64,000 bases of DNA from Solen grandis (Eukaryota; Mollusca; Bivalvia; Adapedonta; Solenidae), in contig CM037782.1 of the NCBI GenBank assembly GCA_021229015.1, positions 36,548,038-36,612,037 of the forward strand. The letters are read 5' to 3'. Below are positions 55,575-64,000 of the stretch, piece after piece. The notes under the pieces are model-generated. The model was not told the origin of the DNA and ran no database searches. It was given only the letters and a program-made list of their open reading frames with translations. Each line of letters starts with the position of its first letter. The first letter of the stretch is position 1. The translations under genes and the position numbers were made by a program.

Positions 55575-56335
55575 ACATTTTGCATATCAAAACATATCAC
55601 TATTTTATTTGCATTTTCCCGATCTGTATCTCATTTAAGTTTCGTCATTTGCTTATCATCAATATGATCCTTATATTTTGTTTTGAAAATATTTGGAATA
55701 TCCTATATATTTTTCTTGAATACCTTTGTCGCCATATTTGTTTTGGTAACAAAACTCAGTTTGAATGGATTAAATGGAGAACACTATAAGACTTCCTCAT
55801 GTTGCAATTAGAACAATATAAGAATCACATCTGTTGTTCACGTTGCCAGTTTCAAGGATAGCGATTGGCAGATGCAGATGCAACAATGTAATCTTTACAG
55901 GTATGTAAAAAGGTGGAGATAGAACAAAACATTTCCAAAAATCTTCTAGAAAAGGGATCAATGGAATGGTCAGAATGGATTAAACAGGGATGTAGGTGGC
56001 ATTTAGAAGATTCCAATGATATAAATATCTTATGAAAACGGAGTTAGAACAATATAATAATAAGGCGACGATATGATGAATACAAATGTCAGAATTGCTC
56101 GATATTGAAACATAGCTATAAGTATTCGATCACATTAATTGTTTAAATTTCGACCTCATAGCTGGCTCGTAATTCGCCGACGATTCGATATTCGCATTAC
56201 TGAAAGTCTGAATAACGGTGTCCAGCTTGTTCCGGTATTGGAATCTAGCTGATATTCTCCTCTATTAAGTTTTTGAATTTCCATCTCAAAGTTAGCTCGA
56301 AATTTACCGCCAGCTTGATATTCGCAATCATAGAT
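55575..56335. other. Uncharacterised interval
   Basis: Contains a weak duplication: 'tttaaatttcgacctcatag' and 'ttgaatttccatctcaaag' with 'agctggctcg/gttagctcg' (56144-56300). No gene. Confidence 0.35.
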
Positions 56336-57970
56336 TTTAGATTTTAGATTAGATTTTATTCATTATTTCAGAAGGTCAATGACCCACGTGGATGTACAAT
56401 TATCGTGATTTTGACAGGATAAAACCATAAGTACATACAAATACATAGAAGTAATTACATCCACAGTTGAAAATGATGTAACTTATAACATCATTCAAAT
56501 ATTAACAGTGTTTATGTATAATTCATGAACACTGACATCATCAAATCTATTTGATACCTTATATATGTAATATTAATTATACACATGCATCACTTAGAAG
56601 AAACATACAGTTCTTCTGACATTTCCAGATAAGTCTACACATGTAGCAATTAGAAGAAACATACAATTCTTCTGACATTTCCAGATAAATCTACATCCTC
56701 ATACACCAGTTATCCTAACGAAACGAAAATTTAGGATAACGTATGAATAACAGAATAGATAACAAATACTGCCTTAAAATACTAATTTGTGATAGACATT
56801 ACGAGATATAAGTATTCTACAAAGATAAATTCAATCAAATCCCGTAGTAACAGAAATGTCACACATGTAGTAATGGTAATGGTAATGTCACCCTAACGAA
56901 ACGAAACTTAGAATGGTACAACCCGTCTTCGCAATTAATATCAGATAATTATCATTTCAAATATTAAAAACATTAATAAATGCTCCAAAGTAGTTGACTC
57001 TGTCTCTCTTCGAATGCTTTACAGACAAATATACCTAATTTCCTAATAATAGCTTGATCTTCAGAGGACAGTAGCTCTACAAATTTATGCATATTAGGCC
57101 TTATACTATAATAAGATAAAATATATTTGTTTCTTAGATCATTATACAGCTGACATTCAAGAACAAAATGGTATTCATCTTCTAATACATTGCAAATATT
57201 ACATAATCTTTCAGTATATGGGACTGAATTAGGCTTAGCCCATCTACCAGTTTCAACTTGTAATTTAAACTTCCCTTCTTATGCAACGGTACAACATAAC
57301 CTTCGGACCAACTGTCAGGAAAATAACCAATATCAAATATCTTATTAAATAACCGGAGCATATGAGGAGCAAGAATATCTTGTCCATAAATAAAGAATTC
57401 ATTTATATAAAAATCTGGACCACTACTTTTATTGTTGCTTAATTGTTTTAATTATATCATTTATGGAGATTGGCAAATTCAGTTCTTGAAACATAACATT
57501 AAACTCATTATTTTCGTGTCTCTCGACAAAATATACTACCTCATCCTCTGGATTGAAAAATCGACTGTTTGGATTATTTACATTTTTAAAGTATTGCTTC
57601 AAATGAAATATTTGATTTCTGAACACCAGCACATGTTTTAACATATTCCAATATAATTTTGCATTTTTAAAACGTGTTTCAGGAAGTTTCATGGTTTGCT
57701 GTTTATCATATTCAAATTTACATTTGCGAATACACGTTTTATAATCAGATCTGGCTTTAACCATATTAATTCTATTTAAATCATTTTGTTCATGTCTATA
57801 CAAATTTAATGTACTATAAAATACACGCCTTTTTTCAAAACACTCCACAGTAAACCAATCATTATGCACATATGTATTATTGTCTTTATTACATGACTTT
57901 ATTTTCTTTTTAAATAATGGAGATGCGTAAATTGAACTTGCGTCGCTGGATTTCAAATGAAGACCATAGC
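56336..57970 (-). mobile_element. LINE (GELGR group), internally deleted copy
   Basis: On the minus strand the body starts near 57970. The endonuclease-RT linker spans 57956-57429 (NDWFTVECFEKRRVFYSTLN). RT entry follows at 57420-57270 (SSGPDFYINEFFIYGQDILA). Then, without the RT catalytic core, comes the C-terminal domain LQVETGRWAKPNS and CNICNVLEDEYHFVLEC (about 57265-57160), ending QSQLLWSIY-stop. The tail on the minus strand is 'gaataaaatctaatctaaaa' at about 56360-56338. Roughly the middle of the protein, including YADD and GELGR, is missing. Confidence 0.7.
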
Positions 57971-57979
57971 TTTTTTACT

Positions 57980-58920
57980 ACCAAAGGTAATCATTATTAA
58001 AATATAAGAAGTGGTATGAATAGAATGTTCACAATCTCTGGAATACGCGTGTCACCTGCTGAAACGTGCCGGAAAAGTGTGACGGCAGACAGGCAGATGG
58101 ACAGACAGACGACGGAAAAGTGATTCATATGTATCACCTGCTTACAGCAAGTGACGCAAAAACAACCTAAATATTTAATTTCATTTCTTTACATTTAAAA
58201 AAAATATTAAGTCCCCATAGAGAAAATATGGATTATCTCCCCGAGATCTCCGTAAAATGTCTTCATTTTTTAGATATTTTAAGTGACAAAGAGTCAAAGA
58301 AATATTTTGGAAATACTTTATTCATCAACGAGGGAATATTATATTGGGGTATTTTGGCCGTAACTATTTATTTCTAAATATCATTCTGAAAGCACAATGT
58401 TTGTGTTCAAATCGATTCTTTTGAGAAAGGACGATTAAAGATTGCAATTCCATTTCAGATAATAGGAATATGAAACGGCGTGAATTGCAATTTAAATAAA
58501 CGAGAACCGTGTGGAAAATACAGTTTCCTCCTTTGCTTTCCCATTTTACGATGAAAATTGGGCTGTTTTCAGGTTATTTTTCCAATACTGCGTAAACAGG
58601 CCTTTACACAGATGAATAAGAGATTAGTTGAATCAGGTGAAATAGGTAAACCGATGTTAATAGTGGTAAATATAGACATAAAACAAAGGCCATGTCTAAT
58701 GATTTAGAGCATAATAAAAGATAATGGGTCTTTATTTGAATCTTATTGTTCGACATAGCTCTGAAATGGGTGAAAAAAATAAATATAAAAAAATAAGCTA
58801 AACTGTTTTCTCTTCAGAAATTAAAAAGAAACTTAAAATTCATTTACACAGATACTACTGCAAACCCACCAATACGACGTGAAAAAGAAGCTGTAAATCT
58901 GCCGCACTAGCCCAAAATAT
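57980..58920. other. Mostly uncharacterised, one dispersed repeat fragment
   Basis: 58050-58155 carries 'gtgccggaaaagtgtgacgg', a (GACA)n-like tract and 'tcacctgcttacagcaagtg', a repeat fragment. The rest is AT-rich. Confidence 0.35.
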
Positions 58921-59707
58921 GAACAAGAGGGCCATGATGGCCCTAAATCGCACAACTGATTATAAATGAGCAACATATGTTGGGTTTTTCATATGGACCT
59001 ATTTTTTGACCCCACATGACCCAACTTCGAACATATCCAATATATAACGGAAACATACATTCCGACCAAATTTTTGTTGAAGATATGGTCAAAAATGTGG
59101 CCTCCAGAGTGTTAACAAGGTTTTTCTAAGATTTGACCTCATGACCTACCTTTTGACCCCACATGATCCGAAATCGAAGTTGTCAAAGATTTTATAAACA
59201 AACATTCTGACCAAGTTCATGAAGATTGGCCAAATGTGGAAGGTTTATAAATTTACCTCTGACCTACTTTTCGACCCCAAATGACTCAATTTCGAACTTG
59301 TCCAAGATTTTATAGAGACAAACATTCTGACCAAGTTTCATGAAGATTTGGCCAAATTGTGGCCTCTAGAGTGTTAAAAAGTTTAACTAAGATTTTACCT
59401 CGTGACCTACTTTTTGACCCCACATGATCCGAAATCGAAGTTGTCAAAGATTTTATGGAAACAAACATTCTGACCAAGTTACATGAAGATTGGGCCAAAA
59501 ATGTGGCCTCTCGTGTGTTAACAAGGTTTTTATAATATTTGACCTCATGACCTACTTTTCGACCCCTAATGACTCAATTTCGAACTTGTCCAAGATTTTA
59601 TAGAGACAAACATTCTTACCAAGTTTCATGAAGATTGGCCTAAAAATATGGCCTCTAGAGTGTAAAAAAGCCAAATTGTTGACGACGCATGTCAGGTGAG
59701 CTAAAAA
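58921..59707 (+). repeat. Hairpin-ended tandem-core repeat (H11)
   Basis: Left palindrome 'aacaagagggccatgatggccct'; right end 'gacgacgcatgtcaggtgagct' then A run (half of the hairpin lost). Four diverged units of about 150-170 bp share 'gacctactttttgaccccac', 'aagattttatagagacaaac' and 'attctgaccaagtt'. They are homologous to the units of H1 and H2. Confidence 0.7.
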
Positions 59708-59964
59708 TCGAGGCGAGGCAAATTGTACAGAAACATTTTCATTCACTTTTTATCGCACTTATCGTAATGCCATCATTATTATAACTGTAAGATATCGTCA
59801 GGTTTCTTCTAATTTTGAATATTTATCTAATATAAAAAGCAAACATAAATTAATATAATTTATTGAAAATTCATACATTTGTTATATTCGTAAAATCGTT
59901 TTGATTTATTCAAGTTTCGTCGCCATAATGAAAATTATTCTTTTTGAGCAGGGTTACTTGTAAC

Positions 59965-61071
59965 ACTGATCAAACGCTGTTAAAACTTTATCTAATCAAG
60001 CCCTTAGGGCATATCATAATTTACTGTCGGTGTTTGACAGAGTACCGTTAGATATTAAAACAAAACTGTCATTATTCGATTCCATGGTTGTACCAATTTT
60101 ATTGTATGGAGCTGAAGTCTGGGGCGTGTATAATTATAAAGAAGTAGATAAACTGCATATCAAATTTTGCAAGTATATTTTGGGAGTACGTCAACAAACG
60201 TCAAATTATGCTGTTTATGGGGAATTAGGGCGATTTCCATTAACTGTAATAAGCAGGGAAAGGTCGTTAAAATTTTGGTTAAAGATAATGAGTGATGTTA
60301 ACTCACCTATATACAGCATTTATGTTGACCAATGTAATAACATAAATGGGAGCTGTTGGGCAAATCGGATTAGAACTATTATTGACACTCTTGGTTATTC
60401 GAACTTAACTAACAACTTTCGGAACAATACCAATTATTTCCCTTTACTTAAAAGACGATTACGAGACCAATTTGTTCAAGAATGGAGTATACATAACTCA
60501 CCTAAATTGATTATTACGTAAAATTTAAAAACATATTTTGCTATGAAGACTATTTTGACAAATTTAAAAATGATTCCCTACGAAAGTAATATACATGTTT
60601 AAGATTAAGTTCACATTCTCTTGAAATTGAGACCGGAAGATATAATGGTATTGATCGTGCCAATAGATTATGTAAACTTTGTAACCAGAATGTTATTGAG
60701 TCAGAATATCATTTCGTGCTGTGCTGTACTAAATACAATGAAGTTCGTATTAAATATTTAGGCCGCATGGCTTGGCCTACAGTAAATAAATTTATAGATA
60801 TCATGTCGTCTAAGAATGAAAAAATGTTGTACAAAATTTCAAAATTTATTCAAGAAGCTCTTGTAATAAGAAAAAATACCCTTGAAAGTATGATTGTTTC
60901 GCAGGATTAATGTACATGTGATGTGCTGTTATTTGTGTAATGTTTGTTTTATATGTTTGTTACAATATGTATTGTCTTTGCCATATTTCTTTGTAAAACT
61001 TTGTAAATGGCCAAAGGCATTATTTGCCGATTGCTGAATAAACTTGAAACTTGAAACTTGAAACTGATCAA
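59965..61071 (+). mobile_element. 5'-truncated LINE (GELGR group) with 9-bp target duplication
   Basis: ACTGATCAA at 59965-59973 and 61063-61071 bounds the insertion. Coding is confined to the RT thumb and C-terminus. The 3' end is 'gaataaacttgaaacttgaa' with (CTTGAAA)n. Confidence 0.8.
59974..60913 (+). pseudogene. LINE RT thumb and C-terminal domain
   Basis: From 59974: AVKTLSNQALRAYHNLLSVF, LFDSMVVPILLYGAEVWGVY, KFCKYILGVRQQT, VYGELGRFPLTVISRER and KLIIT-stop (60521). After a frame break near 60520-60610: LSSHSLEIETGRYNG, CKLCNQNVIESEYHFVLCC (knuckle) and FIDIMSSKNEKMLYKISKFI, ending at TAA 60908-60910. Broken and truncated, so inactive. Confidence 0.75.
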
Positions 61072-61286
61072 TGGTAGCATACATTTCTGCATCGGACAAT
61101 ATCCCGAGGCTATATTTTAGACACAATTCTTCTCCTTTTTACTACGCGGAGATAAAGTTCCAATTTTTTTTTCGAATGTTTATGTCAATATAATTGCATT
61201 ATGGACGTCCAGCTGCATTAAAATGTGTAAATAAACGATAACCGGAGATAAGTATCAGTAATAGTTTATATATTAAATTTTTTGGA

Positions 61287-61502
61287 ATTTATCGCGAAGC
61301 GGAGCGCTACGAAAAATCCATGAAATTTAAAATATAAACGTTAACATATTTACAGTTGGTCCATACATGAAGTCCATACAGCTTTGTCTTTGATCTCGCA
61401 TTATGGACACACCTGCCGTTTAATTGACGGCTTAAGGGGTGTTTTAAGTACGATTCAGAGTCTGTCGCTTGGTACTCTATATATTTGAGCTAGCAAAACA
61501 TT
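61287..61502 (+). repeat. Direct repeat copy 1 (copy 2 at 61655-61905)
   Basis: 'ggaatttatcgcgaagcgga', 'agtccatacagctttgtctt', 'gcattatgga', 'ttaagtacg.ttagagtc' type motifs and 'gagctagcaaaacattg' recur in the same order 370-390 bp to the right. Confidence 0.6.
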
Positions 61503-61654
61503 GCCTCCGCATCAATCGCCGCCCATTACCTACGTTCTATTACACACCATACACGTTCTATATCAAGACCTCACGGTTCATTTTATGCAATATATTTTCC
61601 AATTTTTTAAACGAAATAAAGACATTCATTGGACGATTAAACTGTAGCATTCAA

Positions 61655-61905
61655 ATTTATGGAATTTATCGCAAGCGACGCGAAGCGGAGGGTTGCGATA
61701 AATCCATAAAATAAAAACGATAACATGTTTGCAGTTTGTCACGTACGCCGATAACATGCTTGCAGTTTGTCCACACAGCTTTGTCTTTAACGTGGCATTA
61801 TGGAACCTACTCATGTGTGACCGACGGCACGCGTGATGCTTTAAGTACGGTTTAGAGTCAATGTTATTGGTTACATTTATATTTTTAGCTAGCAAAACAT
61901 GACAT
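61655..61905 (+). repeat. Direct repeat copy 2, led by a hairpin
   Basis: Begins with an imperfect hairpin: 'atttatggaatttatcgcaa' pairs with 'ttgcgataaatccataaa' around a 'gcgacgcgaagcggaggg' loop (61655-61712). It then repeats the order of copy 1, with an extra internal duplication 'cgataacatgcttgcagttt' (61711-61760). Confidence 0.6.
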
Positions 61906-62062
61906 GAGGTTATCATTCACCGCCGCAACAAGCTCCACCCATATTGGTATTTGGTCACTTTAGGCACAATATTTCTCCATACCAATATATTACGGTACAC
62001 TTTATGCAATTTTTTTTTTAAAATTTAAACGAAAGCATTGGTGGGGGTGCTTTTTTGTCTTA

Positions 62063-64000
62063 CAGAACAGAACAGAACATATCATTTATTCCACTCAGGT
62101 ATCATATTGATACAACAAGAGGTTTTGTACAAAGGAACAAAATAGTAAATATAATCGTTCCGGTAAGAAACAAAACATTCAATACATATCATTGCAGTCT
62201 AGCTTGGTTTTTAAAGATGGGATATCAGAAAATAAGTGAAGAAAAGAGTAAGAGAAGATGGAGTTTGAGAGGGGGGTCAGAGAGAGAACAATGAAATTCC
62301 AAGGTACAGTAGTAATATTGTTGTTTCAAATATAAGTTTAGGTAGTGCAGTTTAATGTAGAATCACGTATTTGCAGCACTATTTCTATTCTACTATTTTC
62401 ATTCAAGTACACAATAATGTACATACACATACGCATTTATACATGTACAGTATATAATATTAAAAATAAATATTACAGTTTCCTTTTCACAGTACAAAAG
62501 CGGAACGAGACAAGAATATATATGAGAGAGAAAGAAAGAAGGAAAGAAAGAGGTTTTATGCTGCGTACTGAAATTAACAAGGGTTCAACCCGTTACTAAA
62601 AATAGATCAAGTGCTGTTAGTTTCGAGTGTAAGTAGGTACAAAGCATGAGTTCGCTGAAACTCGTGTTTTAAACTGTTATCAAAACAGACTGGATGACAA
62701 GATAAAATGGAAGGGATACCACCATCACCCTATAAGTAAACAAACAATTGCCCTTTATAATTAGTTATTTCGCATTATTTACCTAGTATATTGAAGAAAA
62801 ATTTCACAATAATTGTAAGAGCGTGTATAGCGAAACAAAAAAACATGTATAGCGAAACAAACAAACAAAATTTATAATCAAAATACACACAGTTAAAAAA
62901 AACAATCATGAGAGGTTTACAGGAGAAACAAACCGGGAGGAATTTTCAGCGACGTACATTAGAAAATTCCTTAGAAATTTTGTATATAAGTTTACAAGAA
63001 TTCTTTTTTTAGTACAGGTAATGGTGCATTAGATAGATAGTATTTCATGTCTTTACCGTTATCGCAGATACCTAAGAGTTCTCTATCAGCTTGAAAATAA
63101 GAACAATGGAAAAAATAATGCATTTCAGATCCTATGGCGTTATTTACGCAAAGGGGACATAGTCTTTCCTCGAGCAGAGTATTGTCATACCGACCAGTTT
63201 CAATAGGAAGTAAGTGGTTTGCAGTCCGAAATTTAAAAATGTTACTGATTTGATTTTTAGTTAACTTCTTTTTGAAATAATTTTCCAAGCAGTGTTCATC
63301 TTTCATGCTTAAATATACGGTACCTTTATTTGACGTTGAAAGTTCTGAATGCCAAGTTTGTTTAAACTGGTTAATTAGTATGTTTTTAACAAAAAGATGA
63401 ATATTTTTCAAGTCGAGGTTGGATTGATAAATCCATATATCAGGGCGTCCTACTTGACACAGGATATCTTTTATCTTGAGAAGCCATTTGAAATTATATT
63501 TGTTATTATTTAGATACATGAAGTTATAAATAATATGTGATATCTTAGATTGTTTACTAGAGATCAGTCTCGACCAAAAGTTAATCATGCGACTTTGTGT
63601 TATTATAGACAATGGATAGCGACCTAGTTCACCATATATAAAGTTTAATGGCGTTGAGTTTCTGGCTTTAGTGATACGTCTTAGAAAAGTTTTATGAACT
63701 TTTTTTTTAATTATTTCTAGGTTTTCAAACCCAAATATTTCCGACCCATATGTTAAGATTGGTACAATAATGTGATCAAAAAGTTTAAGCACTAAATCTA
63801 TAGGTAAGTCCACATTGTTAATTCTCGCATATAATAAGTAGAGAGCCTTATTTGCTTTCTCGGCAACGAGTTTACGCATGTGTAGAAACAATCCGTTAAT
63901 ACAGAAAGTAACTCCAAGGTAATGATAGCGGTCAACTGTTTCAATTTGGGTACCATCAAAGTAAAACTTAAATTTTTTATTTTTTCTAACCCCAGAAATA
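62063..64000 (-). mobile_element. LINE (GELGR group) copy running off the window
   Basis: On the minus strand the coding end is at 62992; the 3' UTR runs to a (GTTCT)n tail at 62063-62078, preceded by 'ggaataaatgatatg'. The 5' part lies beyond 64000. An inverted orientation relative to the copy at 59974. Confidence 0.7.
62992..64000 (-). CDS. LINE RT thumb and C-terminal domain, 5' partial
   Basis: The frame is open from the window edge (FKFYFDGTQIETVDRYHYLG, about 63970-63910) to a stop at 62994-62992. It includes LFDHIIVPILTYGSEIFGFE, KVHKTFLRRITKARNST and IYGELGRYPLSIITQSR. The C-terminal knuckle is LCPLCVNNAIGSEMHYFFHC, and the frame ends PLPVLKKEFL. About 335 codons without a stop make this the best-preserved coding stretch of this LINE group here. 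The catalytic YADD lies outside the window. Confidence 0.75.
   Translation of the reverse strand, partial: ISGVRKNKKFKFYFDGTQIETVDRYHYLGVTFCINGLFLHMRKLVAEKANKALYLLYARINNVDLPIDLVLKLFDHIIVPILTYGSEIFGFENLEIIKKKVHKTFLRRITKARNSTPLNFIYGELGRYPLSIITQSRMINFWSRLISSKQSKISHIIYNFMYLNNNKYNFKWLLKIKDILCQVGRPDIWIYQSNLDLKNIHLFVKNILINQFKQTWHSELSTSNKGTVYLSMKDEHCLENYFKKKLTKNQISNIFKFRTANHLLPIETGRYDNTLLEERLCPLCVNNAIGSEMHYFFHCSYFQADRELLGICDNGKDMKYYLSNAPLPVLKKEFL

Noticed and set aside
4673..59707. CRISPR-like reading of the regular tandem units
   Set aside because: Units are 145-300 bp without short repeat/unique spacer alternation, and the DNA is clearly eukaryotic.

Overview
Eukaryotic, intron-bearing, AT-rich nuclear DNA with a 100-base N gap, so one stretch of a draft animal assembly. 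The dispersed repeats (hairpin-ended elements reading 'aacaagagggcca..tggccct' and 'agctcacctgagcac..gtgctcaggtgagct', tRNA-headed SINEs, LINEs with a GELGR motif, YR retroelements) are of the kind I associate with marine bivalves, probably a heterodont clam. That assignment is inference.

The only host gene recognised with confidence is UTP23 on the minus strand (three coding exons between 8451 and 4124, 243 codons plus stop). It encodes the PIN-domain/zinc-knuckle factor of the small-subunit processome, and its introns are filled with repeats. Weak host or transposon exon candidates lie at 2129-2222 (+), 16575-17638 (+, two exons, 85 aa), 26549-26683 (-), 31619-31810 (+) and 42499-42751 (+).

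The rest is mobile DNA, often nested. 1.1-3.6 kb: a pogo/Tigger-type element containing a hAT-like element with a 5-bp target duplication. 4.7-13.4 kb: a cluster of hairpin-ended, tandem-core repeats and one SINE. 15-19.1 kb: a hAT-like element split by a MITE, an element with a 9-bp duplication and a small BED-like finger gene, and a 763-bp element with clustered TTCGCCC motifs. 20.1-23.6 kb: a decayed LINE with a restriction-like endonuclease (R2/NeSL/Hero type). 27.1-32.9 kb: more tandem-core repeats and a MITE. 33.7-39.7 kb: a LINE ORF1 split cleanly by a 5-kb Ngaro/DIRS-type tyrosine-recombinase retrotransposon whose split direct repeats are still identical. 40.9-41.3 kb: a 38-bp satellite. 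44.6-53.2 kb: a tyrosine-recombinase/SGNH-hydrolase gene split by a LINE (TSD TATCTTG), which is itself split by a 5-kb pogo-type transposon (TSD TA) carrying a PHD finger and a HIRAN-like ORF. 56.3-64 kb: three more copies of the GELGR LINE group, one with an internal deletion.

Most transposon ORFs carry frameshifts. The Ngaro-type element looks youngest, with one visible frameshift in pol. Nesting gives relative ages at several places: host repeat older than hAT-like element older than MITE; YR-SGNH gene older than LINE older than pogo element.
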